Below are positions 8,224 to 16,967 of a stretch of 64,000 bases of DNA, piece by piece. A model generated the notes under the pieces. The model did not search any database, was not told the origin of the DNA, and was given only the letters and a program-made list of their open reading frames with translations. The position numbers and the translations under genes were made by a program. The DNA is from Streptomyces roseolus (GTDB taxonomy: Bacteria > Actinomycetota > Actinomycetes > Streptomycetales > Streptomycetaceae). Where the stretch lies: the NCBI RefSeq assembly GCF_014649855.1, contig NZ_BMTV01000007.1:1-64000 (forward strand). Reading direction: 5' to 3'. The stretch's first letter is position 1. Each line of letters begins with the position of its first letter.

Positions 8224-9771
8224 ATGGATATGCAGACAGTCGTTCTCGGCACGTCCGGCACGACCCCGCAGGACGTCATCGCCGTCGCCCGCCACGGCGC
8301 CCGTGTCGAGCTGTCGGAGGGGGCCGTCGAGGCGCTCGCCGCGTCCCGCGCCGTCGTCGACGCGCTCGCCGCCAAGCCCGAGCCCGTCTACGGCGTCTCC
8401 ACCGGCTTCGGCGCCCTCGCCACCCGGCACATCGACCACGAGCTGCGCACCCAGCTCCAGCGGAACATCGTCCGCTCGCACGCCGCCGGCATGGGCCCGC
8501 GCGTCGAGCGCGAGGTCGTCCGCGCCCTGATGTTCCTGCGGCTCAAGACCGTCGCCTCCGGCCACACCGGCGTCCGCCCCGAGGTCGCGCGGACCATGGC
8601 CGACGTCCTCAACGCCGGCATCACCCCGGTCGTCCACGAGTACGGCTCCCTCGGCTGCTCCGGCGACCTCGCCCCGCTCTCCCACTGCGCCCTCGCGCTC
8701 ATGGGCGAAGGCGACGCCGAGGGCCCCGACGGCACCGTGAAGCCCGCCGGCGAACTGCTCGCCGCCGCCGGCATCGAGCCCGTCGTCCTCAAGGAGAAGG
8801 AGGGCCTCGCCCTCCTCAACGGCACCGACGGCATGCTCGGCATGCTGATCATGGCCCTCGCCGACCTCGACACCCTCTACAAGTCGGCCGACGTCACCGC
8901 CGCCCTCTCCCTCGAAGCCCTCCTCGGCACCGAGAAGGTCCTCGAACCCGAGCTGCACGCCATCCGCCCCCACCCCGGCCAGGCCGCCTCCGCCGCCAAC
9001 ATGCTGGCCGTCCTCAAGGGCTCCGGCCTCACCGGCCACTTCCAGGCCGGCGAGGCCCCCCGCGTCCAGGACGCCTACTCGATCCGCTGCGCCCCGCAGG
9101 TCGCCGGCGCCGGCCGCGACACCATGGCCCACGCCCTCCTCGTCGCCGAGCGCGAGCTCGCCGCCGCCGTCGACAACCCGGTCGTCCTCGGCAACGGCGA
9201 GGTCCGCTCCAACGGCAACTTCCACGGCGCCCCCGTCGCGTACGTCCTCGACTTCCTCGCCATCGCCGCCGCCGACCTCGGCTCCATCGCCGAGCGCCGC
9301 ACCGACCGGCTCCTCGACAAGAACCGCAGCCACGGCCTGCCGCCCTTCCTCGCCGACGACGCCGGCGTCGACTCGGGCCTCATGATCGCCCAGTACACGC
9401 AGGCCGCCCTGGTCGGCGAGATGAAGCGGCTCGCCGTCCCGGCCTCCGCCGACTCCATCCCGTCCTCGGCGATGCAGGAGGACCACGTCTCCATGGGCTG
9501 GTCCGCCGCCCGCAAGCTGCGCACCGCCGTCGGCAACCTCGCCCGGATCATCGCCGTCGAGCTGTACGCCGCCACCCGCGGCATCGAGCTGCGCGAGGGC
9601 CTCACCCCGGCGCCCGCCTCCCAGGCCGTCATCGACGCCCTGCGCGCCGCCGGCGTCGAGGGCCCGGGCCCGGACCGCTTCCTCGCCCCCGACCTGGCCG
9701 CCGCCGACGCCTTCGTCCGGGAAGGGCGCCTGGTCGCCGCCGTCGAACCGGTCACCGGCCCGCTGGCCTGA
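8224..9771 (+). CDS. hutH: Histidine ammonia-lyase
   Basis: 515 residues, family-typical length. It deaminates L-histidine to trans-urocanate, the first step of histidine catabolism. The MIO-forming loop reads GSLGCSGDLAPLSH, so the tripeptide is Cys-Ser-Gly instead of the usual Ala-Ser-Gly. I recall the same in other Streptomyces HutH proteins. YGVSTGFGAL, GNFHGAP and SSAMQEDHVSMGW are further conserved active-site segments. The start is the first ATG of ATGGATATG; longer upstream reading enters the GGDEF gene tail. It is monocistronic and ends in a strong terminator. Confidence 0.96.
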   Translation: MDMQTVVLGTSGTTPQDVIAVARHGARVELSEGAVEALAASRAVVDALAAKPEPVYGVSTGFGALATRHIDHELRTQLQRNIVRSHAAGMGPRVEREVVRALMFLRLKTVASGHTGVRPEVARTMADVLNAGITPVVHEYGSLGCSGDLAPLSHCALALMGEGDAEGPDGTVKPAGELLAAAGIEPVVLKEKEGLALLNGTDGMLGMLIMALADLDTLYKSADVTAALSLEALLGTEKVLEPELHAIRPHPGQAASAANMLAVLKGSGLTGHFQAGEAPRVQDAYSIRCAPQVAGAGRDTMAHALLVAERELAAAVDNPVVLGNGEVRSNGNFHGAPVAYVLDFLAIAAADLGSIAERRTDRLLDKNRSHGLPPFLADDAGVDSGLMIAQYTQAALVGEMKRLAVPASADSIPSSAMQEDHVSMGWSAARKLRTAVGNLARIIAVELYAATRGIELREGLTPAPASQAVIDALRAAGVEGPGPDRFLAPDLAAADAFVREGRLVAAVEPVTGPLA

Positions 9772-9788
9772 CCCGCGTCCGTACCGGA

Positions 9789-9813
9789 AGGGCCGCCCCA
9801 CCGGGGCGGCCCT
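9789..9813. terminator. Bidirectional terminator after hutH
   Basis: AGGGCCGCCCC and GGGGCGGCCCT form an eleven-base perfect stem with a three-base loop. It lies between the converging ends of hutH and the small sortase-substrate gene and can serve both. Confidence 0.8.
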
Positions 9814-9848
9814 CCGCCGTTCACCGGCGACCCGCCCCGCGCCGTCCT

Positions 9849-10115
9849 CTAGGACGCGCGCCCGTGACGCCGCATCGCCAGCGCCACGAAGCCGGCGCCG
9901 ACCCCGAGGAAACCGGTCCCGCCGAGCACGTACGCGGTGGTGTCCGGGCCGCCGGTCTCGGCGAGCCGGCCGGTCGCGGGCCCGGTGCTCCCGCTCCGTA
10001 CGGCCGCCGCCCCGGGAGCCGCGTCGGAGGCGTTGGCCGAGGGGACGAACCACAGGGCGCACAGCAGGGTCCCCGCCGCGGTGGCGGTCAGCAGCGGGCG
10101 TCGGGCGGCGGACAC
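9849..10115 (-). CDS. Small cell-wall-anchored protein with LAETG sorting signal
   Basis: 88 residues from a GTG start, with GAGGAG about a dozen bases upstream. An N-terminal signal peptide (about 8-30, ending ANA) is followed by a short Ala/Gly/Ser/Thr-rich spacer. Then come LAETGG, a hydrophobic helix and the basic tail RRHGRAS. LAxTG is the motif processed by Streptomyces class E sortases, the same motif used by long chaplins. The mature protein would be only about 35 residues, so it may be a small surface decoration. It faces a 120-residue acidic protein gene on the other strand. Confidence 0.72.
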   Translation of the reverse strand: MSAARRPLLTATAAGTLLCALWFVPSANASDAAPGAAAVRSGSTGPATGRLAETGGPDTTAYVLGGTGFLGVGAGFVALAMRRHGRAS

Positions 10116-10229
10116 GCGGATCTCGTTCTCCTCACGGAAAGCCCCGCGGGAAGCCCGCGGTGCGCCGATGCTAGTGAACCCAGCGGGTCGCGGGAAAGCC
10201 GAGGCCGGGCAGACCCTACGCTCCCAGCC

Positions 10230-10592
10230 ATGAGCACCTCCGAAACCCCCGCCACCGCCGCCGGGGCCGCCGCCCGCCACGTCCGCCTCCGGGTCGACAT
10301 CGTCCTGGAGATCGACGGCCCCGCCGAGCTGACCGCCGCCGCCGAAGGCCGGATCGACGCCGACGAGTTCATGCCGGCCGAGGAGCGCGAGCACGCCAGG
10401 GCCGCCGTCCAGGAGGACCCCTCCGAGGCCCTCGCCTACCTCGTGGAGCCCTTCGACCTGGTCCGTGACCTGCCGGGCGTCGAGCTCGTCCAGGCCGCCT
10501 GGAGCAGCGAGGAGATCGAGTACGACCCCGACGCGATGGAGTGGGACCTCGACGAGGATGATGAGGACGGGGAGGACGACGACCGGCCGTAG
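10230..10592 (+). CDS. Conserved acidic hypothetical protein
   Basis: 120 residues with no signal peptide or membrane segment. After an alanine-rich start there is a beta-type stretch (HVRLRVDIVLEIDGPAEL). Helices follow, and the tail is extremely acidic, ending DEDDEDGEDDDRP. No catalytic motif is recognised. ATG is the first plausible start, about 115 bases from the divergent sortase-substrate gene. Two hairpins follow the stop, so it is a single-gene unit. Function unknown. Confidence 0.7.
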   Translation: MSTSETPATAAGAAARHVRLRVDIVLEIDGPAELTAAAEGRIDADEFMPAEEREHARAAVQEDPSEALAYLVEPFDLVRDLPGVELVQAAWSSEEIEYDPDAMEWDLDEDDEDGEDDDRP

Positions 10593-10601
10593 AAGGCGCG
10601 G

Positions 10602-10659
10602 GCGGAGGGCGGTGCGACCCGCCCTCCGCGGGTGGGCCCCGGGGCGGCGTCCCGGGGCC
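10602..10659 (+). terminator. Tandem terminator hairpins
   Basis: Two successive hairpins: GCGGAGGGCGG pairs with CCGCCCTCCGC-type sequence (10602-10629), and GGCCCCGGG pairs with CCCGGGGCC (10635-10659). The second is followed by TTTTC, so it fits an intrinsic terminator for the acidic protein gene. Confidence 0.75.
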
Positions 10660-10811
10660 TTTTCGCGCCGTCGCGCGGCGGACGGGGAACCGGGAGTCCT
10701 CCGCGTTCGTGTAGTTCAGTGGTGTTCAGTGGTGTTGCCCACAAACCCCCCGCTTCCGGAACCGGAGGGGGCTGATGGGTGTTCTGATGGATTGACAGGG
10801 AATCGGCGACG

Positions 10812-12083
10812 ATGGAGAAGCGTGTGATGACGGTCGGCAAGCGCCGCAGGAGCCTGGCCGCGGCGGCGGCGGTGCTCAGCGGCGTACTCGTGCTCTCGGC
10901 CTGCGACGACGGCGAGGCGGCCGGCCCGGCCGCGTCCGGTTCGGCCTCCGCCACGTCACAGGCCCAGGTCGACGAGGCCGCCGAGCAGAAGACGTCCAAG
11001 GCGCAGATCACCATCTCGCCGGAGAACGGCTCGCAGAACGCCTCCATCAACAACGACGCCAAGGTCGCCGTCACCGAGGGCAAGCTCACCGAGGTCACCA
11101 TGACCTCCTCCGAGGGCACCGCCGTCAAGGGCGAGATAGCGGCCGACGGCCTCTCCTGGAAGCCGGCCGGCCAGCTGGAGCGCGCCACGGTCTACAAGAT
11201 CGCCGCGACCGCCGTCGACGCGGAGGGCAGGGAGGCGCACGAGAACTCCTCCTTCACCACCGTGTCGAAGGAGAACAGCTTCATCGGCAACTTCACCCCC
11301 GAGGACGGTTCGACCGTCGGCGTGGGCATGCCGGTCTCGATCAACTTCAACAAGGCGATCACCGACAAGAAGGCCGTCCAGGGCGGCATCAAGGTCTCCT
11401 CCAGCTCCGGCCAGGAGGTCGTCGGCCACTGGTTCAACTCGACCCGGCTCGACTTCCGTCCGGACGACTACTGGAAGGCCGGCTCGACGGTCACCCTGAA
11501 GCTCGACCTGGACGGCGTCGAGGGCGCGAAGGGCGTCTTCGGCGTCCAGCAGAAGACGGTCACCTTCAAGGTCGGCCGCAGCCAGGTCTCCACCGTCGAC
11601 GTCGCCACGAAGACGATGACCGTCAAGCGCGACGGCAAGGTGATCCGCACGATCCCGATCTCCGCGGGATCGCCGGAGAACACCACGTACAACGGCCAGA
11701 TGGTGATCTCCGAGAAGTTCAAGGAGACCCGGATGAACGGCGCCACCGTCGGCTTCACCGACTCCGACGGCAAGGGCGAGTACGACATCAAGGACGTGCC
11801 GCACGCCATGCGCCTGTCCACCTCCGGCACCTTCATCCACGGCAACTACTGGGGCGCCCGCTCCATCTTCGGCTCCGTGAACACCAGCCACGGCTGCGTC
11901 GGCCTCGCCGACGTCAAGGGCGCGGGCGACCCCAAGCAGATGGCCGCCTGGTTCTACGACCAGTCGATGATCGGCGACGTCGTGATCGTCAAGAACTCCA
12001 AGGACAAGACGATCGCCCCCGACAACGGCCTCAACGGCTGGAACATGAACTGGTCCGCCTGGAAGGCCGGCTCGGCCCTCTGA
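10812..12083 (+). CDS. L,D-transpeptidase lipoprotein with Ig-like domains
   Basis: 423 residues. A type II signal peptide ends in the lipobox LSAC (Cys about residue 33). Two Ig-like domains (about 60-160 and 165-265) precede a YkuD L,D-transpeptidase domain. The catalytic core is IHGNYWG followed by NTSHGCVGLADVKG, containing the active-site cysteine. Such enzymes make 3-3 cross-links between peptidoglycan stems and may attach proteins. A second in-frame ATG five codons later has a GGAG before it and may be the true start. The gene is flanked by terminators on both sides. Confidence 0.93.
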   Translation: MEKRVMTVGKRRRSLAAAAAVLSGVLVLSACDDGEAAGPAASGSASATSQAQVDEAAEQKTSKAQITISPENGSQNASINNDAKVAVTEGKLTEVTMTSSEGTAVKGEIAADGLSWKPAGQLERATVYKIAATAVDAEGREAHENSSFTTVSKENSFIGNFTPEDGSTVGVGMPVSINFNKAITDKKAVQGGIKVSSSSGQEVVGHWFNSTRLDFRPDDYWKAGSTVTLKLDLDGVEGAKGVFGVQQKTVTFKVGRSQVSTVDVATKTMTVKRDGKVIRTIPISAGSPENTTYNGQMVISEKFKETRMNGATVGFTDSDGKGEYDIKDVPHAMRLSTSGTFIHGNYWGARSIFGSVNTSHGCVGLADVKGAGDPKQMAAWFYDQSMIGDVVIVKNSKDKTIAPDNGLNGWNMNWSAWKAGSAL

Positions 12084-12104
12084 GCCGCCCCGTACCGCCA
12101 CGAG

Positions 12105-12135
12105 AAGGCCCCCCTCCGCTCCGGAGGGGGGCCTT
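12105..12135. terminator. Bidirectional terminator
   Basis: AAGGCCCCCCTCC and GGAGGGGGGCCTT form a thirteen-base stem with a short loop between the converging L,D-transpeptidase and ABC permease genes. Confidence 0.85.
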
Positions 12136-12159
12136 TCCGCGGTCTCGTCAGCCCTCCGC

Positions 12160-13020
12160 TCAGCCCTCCGCGCGGCGGTACTTGCGGACGGAGAGGGTGC
12201 GGAAGACGGCGATGATGAGGACCGAGTAGATCAGCGAGGCCCACACCGGGTACTGCATCGGCCAGGCGTCGGAGGGGGAGAGACCGGGGTCGCCGAAGAG
12301 TTTCCGGCAGGCCTGGACGGTGGCGCTGAACGGGTTCCACTCCGCGACCGGCTGGAGCCAGCCGGGGAGCTTGCTGGAGTCCACGAAGGCGTTCGAGAGG
12401 AACGTGACGGGGAAGAGCCAGATCAGGCCGCCGGAGGTGGCCGCCTCCGGGGTGCGGACGGAGAGGCCGATGAGGGCGCCGATCCAGGTGAAGGCGTAGC
12501 CGAGGAGCAGCAGCAGGGCGAAGCCCAGCATGATCTTCCCGAAGTCGGTCGGCGCCGCGTAGCCGGGCCGCCAGCCGATGAGCAGGGCGACGACCGCGAG
12601 GACCAGCAGGGTCAGGGCGGTCTGCACGAGGTCGGCCATCGTGCGGCCGGTCAGGACCGCGCCGCGCGCCATCGGCAGCGAGCGGAAGCGGTCGATGAGC
12701 CCCTTGTGCATGTCGTCGGCGATGCCCGCGCCCGCGCCGGCGGTGGCGAAGGTGACCGTCTGGGCGAAGATGCCCGCCATCAGGAAGTTCTTGTAGACGT
12801 CCGGATCGGTGCTGTTCCCGATCTGCATCGAGCCGCCGAACACGTACGTGAACAGGACGACGAACATGACGGGCTGGATCAGCCCGAACAGGATCATCTC
12901 CGGGATCCTGGACATGCGGATCAGGTTCCGCTTCGTGATGACCAGGGAGTCCGAGAAGGACTGCGCGATGCCGCCCCGGGGCGCGGGGGCGTGCGCGGCG
13001 GTGTCGGTGAGGCTGCTCAT
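12160..13020 (-). CDS. ABC-2 type transporter permease (DrrB-like)
   Basis: 286 residues with six hydrophobic segments. The ABC-2 signature appears in the loop GLIDRFRSLPMARGAVLTGR and in the segment near residue 235 (NPFSATVQACRKLF). It is the membrane half of a daunorubicin-resistance-type exporter. Its ATG overlaps the TGA of the ATPase gene (ATGA), so the two are translationally coupled. The cargo may be a drug, lipid or polymer precursor. No biosynthetic cluster lies beside it, so self-resistance cannot be inferred. Longer frames reading through the ATPase gene are spurious. Confidence 0.92.
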   Translation of the reverse strand: MSSLTDTAAHAPAPRGGIAQSFSDSLVITKRNLIRMSRIPEMILFGLIQPVMFVVLFTYVFGGSMQIGNSTDPDVYKNFLMAGIFAQTVTFATAGAGAGIADDMHKGLIDRFRSLPMARGAVLTGRTMADLVQTALTLLVLAVVALLIGWRPGYAAPTDFGKIMLGFALLLLLGYAFTWIGALIGLSVRTPEAATSGGLIWLFPVTFLSNAFVDSSKLPGWLQPVAEWNPFSATVQACRKLFGDPGLSPSDAWPMQYPVWASLIYSVLIIAVFRTLSVRKYRRAEG

Positions 13021-14033
13021 GCGGCCGGTTCCTTCCGCTGGAGGCCCCCGCCGTTCCCGTCCTCCTGCGCCCGCGCGGCGGCGTGGCCGGTGAGGGAGAT
13101 GAAGACGTCGTCGAGGGTGGGGCGGCGCAGGCCGATGTCGTCGATCTCCACGCCGACGGCGTCGAGGTCCCGGATCACCTCGGCGAGCAGCTTGGCGCCG
13201 CCGGTGACGGGGACGGTCAGCTTGCGGGTGTGCTCCTCGACGGAGACGTCGTCGGGACCGCGTCCGCCGGGGCCGTAGCGGGCGAGGACGGCGCGGGCGG
13301 GGGCGACGGCCTCGCGGTCGTGGACGACGACCTCGACGCGCTCGCCGCCGGTGCGGGCCTTGAGCTGGTCGGAGGTGCCGCGGGCGATGACCTTGCCGTG
13401 GTCGACGACGGCGATGTCGTGGGCGAGGTGGTCGGCCTCCTCCAGGTACTGGGTGGTGAGGAGGAGGGTGGTGCCGCCGGAGACGAGCTCCTTGATGACG
13501 TCCCACAGGGCTTGCCGGTTGCGGGGGTCGAGGCCGGTGGTCGGCTCGTCCATGAACATCACGGGCGGGGCGACGACCAGGGCGGCGGCGAGGTCGAGGC
13601 GGCGGCGCATGCCGCCCGAGTACGTCCTGGCGGGGCGGTCGGCGGCGTCGGCGAGGTGGAAGCGCTCCAGGAGCTCACCGGCCCGTTCCTTCGCGGCCCT
13701 CGCCCTCATCTGGTAGAGCCGGCCGACCATCTGGAGGTTCTCGCGGCCGGTGAGGTACTCGTCGACGGCGGCGAACTGGCCGGAGAGGCCGATGGAGCGG
13801 CGGACCTCGTCGGGGTGCTCCAGGACGTCGACGCCGGCGACGGTGGCGGTGCCGCTGTCGGGCCGGAGCAGGGTCGTCAGGACCCGTACGGTGGTCGTCT
13901 TCCCCGCGCCGTTGGGTCCGAGCAGACCGAGGACGGTGCCTTCGGGCACGTCGAGGTCCACTCCGTCCAGTGCGGTGACGTCGCCGAAGGTCTTCACCAG
14001 TCCCTCGGCGTGGATCGCGCCTGGCATGTCCAC
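13017..14033 (-). CDS. ABC transporter ATP-binding protein (DrrA-like)
   Basis: 338 residues. Walker A is GPNGAGKTTT (about 38-47), the ABC signature YSGGMRRRLDLA (about 138-149) and Walker B VMFMDEPTTGLD. The C-terminal extension of about 100 residues, ending in RRPTLDDVFISLTGH, is characteristic of DrrA-family exporters. It powers the adjacent DrrB-like permease. The start may be GTG at 14033 or the ATG two codons later. It follows ilvA on the same strand after 57 bases. Confidence 0.94.
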   Translation of the reverse strand: MDMPGAIHAEGLVKTFGDVTALDGVDLDVPEGTVLGLLGPNGAGKTTTVRVLTTLLRPDSGTATVAGVDVLEHPDEVRRSIGLSGQFAAVDEYLTGRENLQMVGRLYQMRARAAKERAGELLERFHLADAADRPARTYSGGMRRRLDLAAALVVAPPVMFMDEPTTGLDPRNRQALWDVIKELVSGGTTLLLTTQYLEEADHLAHDIAVVDHGKVIARGTSDQLKARTGGERVEVVVHDREAVAPARAVLARYGPGGRGPDDVSVEEHTRKLTVPVTGGAKLLAEVIRDLDAVGVEIDDIGLRRPTLDDVFISLTGHAAARAQEDGNGGGLQRKEPAA

Positions 14034-14090
14034 ACTCCCGGATCATTTCGGGCATTTCTGCCGATCCTAGGGCAGTGTGGAGGGCCGTGC

Positions 14091-15320
14091 TCAGGCCAGG
14101 ACCGTGTACCCCGCCTCCCGCAGCGCCCCCTCCACCTCACGGCAGTGCTCCGGGCCCTTCGTCTCCAGATGCAGCTCCACCTCCACCTCCGTGAGGCCGA
14201 GCCGCGGGTCGGTCCGCACGTGACTGACGTCGAGCACGTTCGCGTCGACCACCGTCAGCACGGCGAGCAGCGTCGCCAGCGCCCCCGGCCGGTCCGCCAC
14301 CCGCAGCCGCAGGCTCAGATAGCGGCCCGCCGCCGCCATGCCGTGCCGCAGGATCCGCTGGAGCAGCAGCGGGTCGACGTTGCCGCCCGACAGGACCGCG
14401 ACCACCGGGCCCCGGAACGAGGCCGGATCGCTCAGCAGCGCCGCGACCGGGCTCGCCCCGGCCGGCTCCACCACCAGCTTCGCCCGCTCCAGGCAGAGCA
14501 GCAGGGCCGAGGAGAGCGCGTCCTCCGAGACGGTGCGGACCTCGTCCACGTACTCCTGGACGAGACCGAAGGGCACGTCCCCGGGCCGGCCGACCTTGAT
14601 GCCGTCCGCCATCGTCACCGGTGAGTCCACCACCACCGGATGGCCGGCGGCCAGCGACGGCGGATACGCCGCCGCCCCCTCCGCCTGCACGCCGACGATC
14701 CGCACGTCCGGCCGGACCGACTTCACCGCGAGGCCGATCCCGGCCGCGAGCCCGCCGCCGCCGATCCCGACGACGATCGTGCGGACCTCCGGGCACTGCT
14801 CCAGGATCTCCAGACCGACCGTGCCCTGGCCGACGATGACGTCGGGGTGGTCGAAGGGGTGGATGAAGACCGCGCCGGTCTCCCGCGCGTACTCCTGCGC
14901 GGCGGCCAGCGTCTCGTCCACCACGTGCCCGTGCAGCCGCACGTCCGCGCCGTACTCGCGGGTCGCCGCGACCTTCGGCAGCGGGGCGCCGACCGGCATG
15001 AAGACCGTCGCCCGCACCCCGAGGAGCTGTGAGGCGAGCGCCACACCCTGCGCGTGGTTCCCGGCCGACGCGGCGACGACCCCCGCCGCCCGCTCCTCCG
15101 GCCGGAGCCCCGCGATCCGCACGTACGCACCGCGCAGTTTGAACGATCCGGTCCGCTGGAGGTTCTCGCACTTGAGCAGGACCGGCGCCCCGACCAGCGA
15201 CGACAGGTGGCGGCTGCCCTCCAGGGCGGTCATCCGGGCCACCCCCGCCAGCATCTTCTGCGCCCCGCGCACGTCGTCGAGCATCAGCCGGTGCAAGGGG
15301 TATGGCGTACCGAAGGTCAT
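14091..15320 (-). CDS. ilvA: Threonine ammonia-lyase (threonine dehydratase) with ACT domain
   Basis: 409 residues. The PLP lysine lies in GSFKLRGAY (about 59), SAGNHAQGVA binds substrate and phosphate, and VGIGGGGLAAGIG binds the cofactor phosphate. The last 80 residues form a single ACT domain (LRVADRPGALATLL). It converts L-threonine to 2-oxobutanoate and ammonia, feeding isoleucine and propionyl-CoA pathways. The short, single-ACT form is closer to the catabolic TdcB type than to long IlvA enzymes, so the symbol reflects the reaction. It is divergent from a MarR-family regulator, separated by about 145 bases. Confidence 0.92.
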   Translation of the reverse strand: MTFGTPYPLHRLMLDDVRGAQKMLAGVARMTALEGSRHLSSLVGAPVLLKCENLQRTGSFKLRGAYVRIAGLRPEERAAGVVAASAGNHAQGVALASQLLGVRATVFMPVGAPLPKVAATREYGADVRLHGHVVDETLAAAQEYARETGAVFIHPFDHPDVIVGQGTVGLEILEQCPEVRTIVVGIGGGGLAAGIGLAVKSVRPDVRIVGVQAEGAAAYPPSLAAGHPVVVDSPVTMADGIKVGRPGDVPFGLVQEYVDEVRTVSEDALSSALLLCLERAKLVVEPAGASPVAALLSDPASFRGPVVAVLSGGNVDPLLLQRILRHGMAAAGRYLSLRLRVADRPGALATLLAVLTVVDANVLDVSHVRTDPRLGLTEVEVELHLETKGPEHCREVEGALREAGYTVLA

Positions 15321-15466
15321 GACCCCAAGTCTCGCAGCTCACCGGGGTCGCGGCCGCGCGGACCGCGGGCCCGTCGCGGGTTTGCGCACGGCCGGTACGG
15401 AGCCCGCCCCGTCCGCGTACTCTGTCCCCCACACCGACCACCCCCGCACGAGAGAGCCCCCCAGCC

Positions 15467-15979
15467 ATGCCCACATCTCAGGACATGACGACCGAGCTCG
15501 ACCCCGGCCTCCTCGATGCCCTCCAGCACCAGGTGGCCGTCTTCGCCCGCCGGGCCGAGCAGACCCGCCTCGGCGGCACCGGACAGCTCCGCAACTCCAT
15601 GGACCGGGCCGCCTACCTCCTCCTCAACCGTCTCGACCAGGAAGGGCCGATGGGCGTCAAGGCGCTCGCGGCCGGCATGGGGATCGACTCCTCGACCGTG
15701 ACCCGCCAGGTCGCCCCGCTCGTCGACTCCGGCCTCGTCAAGCGCGCCTCGCACCCCGAGGACGGCCGCGCGGTCGTCCTCCAGCTCTCCCCGCGGGGCC
15801 TGGAGCGCCTGGAGGAGGTCCGCTCCTCGCGCCGCACGCTCATGGCCGAGGTCACCGACGGCTGGACGGAGGACGAGCGCGCGTCCTTCTGCTCCCTGCT
15901 CACCCGCTTCAACGCGGCGCTCTCCGCCCGCCAGTCCGGGCACCCCGCCGGCAGCGGGAGTTCGACGCAGGGGGGTTGA
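15467..15979 (+). CDS. MarR-family transcriptional regulator
   Basis: 170 residues. A winged helix-turn-helix (about 50-115) includes GVKALAAGMGIDSSTVTRQV as recognition segment and SHPEDGRAVVLQLS as the wing, flanked by dimerisation helices. MarR proteins usually bind palindromes near their own gene and are released by small ligands. It is divergent from ilvA, so the shared intergenic region could hold its operator, though I found no clear palindrome. Ligand unknown. Confidence 0.88.
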   Translation: MPTSQDMTTELDPGLLDALQHQVAVFARRAEQTRLGGTGQLRNSMDRAAYLLLNRLDQEGPMGVKALAAGMGIDSSTVTRQVAPLVDSGLVKRASHPEDGRAVVLQLSPRGLERLEEVRSSRRTLMAEVTDGWTEDERASFCSLLTRFNAALSARQSGHPAGSGSSTQGG

Positions 15980-16012
15980 CCCCGCTTCCCTCCCCGCCCC
16001 ATACATGAGCGG

Positions 16013-16459
16013 GTGGGGAAGCAGCGGATCCGATCGGAACACGCCGCCCGCGCCCGGGAGTTCGACGCCTTCGTGGCGGGAGCGGCGGGGCGGCTGCTGC
16101 ACGTCGCGACGCTGCTCACCGCCGAGACCCGGGCCCGGAACCCGTACGCCCGCGCGCTCCTCGCCGCCGCCCTCGCCCACACGTACGCGGTCCGTGACCG
16201 CGGCCACGACGAGGATCCGTACGCCCTGACCCGTGACGGGCTCGCCCTCCGCTTCGCCCGGACCGCCCGGCGGCACCGCGCCGGCCGCGGCGGCGTCCTC
16301 GGCCTCCTCACCCCGCGGGAGCGGCTCGTCCTCGTGCTTCGCCTGTACGAGGACGTGCCCGAGGAGCAGACCGCCGCGCTGCTCGGCCTCCCGGAGGCCC
16401 GGGTCCGCGCGGTGTGCGCCCGCGCGGTGGCGCGCGTCAGGAAGGGGGCCGCCGCGTGA
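16013..16459 (+). CDS. Sigma-factor-like protein with region 4 helix-turn-helix
   Basis: 148 residues from a GTG start. The C-terminal 60 residues match sigma-70 region 4: LTPRERLVLVLRLYEDVPEE, then AALLGLPEARVRAVCARA. The N-terminal half has only weak similarity to region 2 (RLLHVATLLTAETRARN...) and lacks a clear core-binding motif. It may be a shortened ECF factor or a region-4-only regulator. Its stop overlaps the start of a small membrane-protein gene (GTGA), an arrangement used by sigma and anti-sigma pairs. Confidence 0.72.
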   Translation: MGKQRIRSEHAARAREFDAFVAGAAGRLLHVATLLTAETRARNPYARALLAAALAHTYAVRDRGHDEDPYALTRDGLALRFARTARRHRAGRGGVLGLLTPRERLVLVLRLYEDVPEEQTAALLGLPEARVRAVCARAVARVRKGAAA

Positions 16460-16704
16460 GGCACGGTGACAAGGAGGCGGCCGTCCGGCGGCTGCTCGAC
16501 ACGCCCCATCCGCCCGTCCCGGGCGATCTGGCGGCGCGGGCGGCGGCCCGCGGCGGCCGGGCCCGGCGGCGGGAGCGGGCGCTGCGGCGGACCGGCGGCG
16601 TGCTGGCCGGGATCGCCGCGCTGGCCTTCTCCCTCTGGGCGGCCGAGGCCCGCCCCTGGGAGCCGCCGCCGGCCGCGACGACACCGCCGTTCGCCGGGCC
16701 GTGA
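16456..16704 (+). CDS. Small single-span membrane protein coupled to the sigma-like gene
   Basis: 82 residues from a GTG start that overlaps the preceding stop by four bases. A basic cytoplasmic N-terminal part (about 1-47) carries arginine-rich helices. One membrane helix (about 50-66) and a short proline-rich outer tail follow. There is no zinc-binding anti-sigma motif (HxxxCxxC). Coupling to the sigma-like gene suggests it holds that protein at the membrane, but this is inference. Confidence 0.65.
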   Translation: MRHGDKEAAVRRLLDTPHPPVPGDLAARAAARGGRARRRERALRRTGGVLAGIAALAFSLWAAEARPWEPPPAATTPPFAGP

Positions 16705-16775
16705 GGACGGTTCTAGCCTGGAGGAAGGGGGCGGCCGGAACAGCATCGGCCGGAACAGCGTCGCAGGAGGCCGAC

Positions 16776-16967
16776 ATGACCAGGAAAGCCGCCGACTGCC
16801 GGGACACCCCGAGCGTGTCGGGCTGCTCGCTCTACATCTCGGGCGAGGAGGAGGAAGTGGTCCGCGCGGCCACCGAGCACGCCGTCTCCGTGCACGAGCA
16901 CGCGGACTCGCCGGAGCTGCGGGACGAGATCAGGGCGAGCCTGAAGGACCCGCTGCCGGGGACCTGA
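16776..16967 (+). CDS. DUF1059-type small protein
   Basis: 63 residues with the DUF1059 pattern: DCRDTP at the N-terminus, a second cysteine in SGCSLYISGEEEEVV and a helix with EHAVSVHEHADSPELRDEI. The two cysteines and histidines could bind a metal. GGAGG precedes the ATG by six bases. It has its own start about 70 bases after the membrane gene and converges with metB. Function of the family is unknown. Confidence 0.8.
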   Translation: MTRKAADCRDTPSVSGCSLYISGEEEEVVRAATEHAVSVHEHADSPELRDEIRASLKDPLPGT

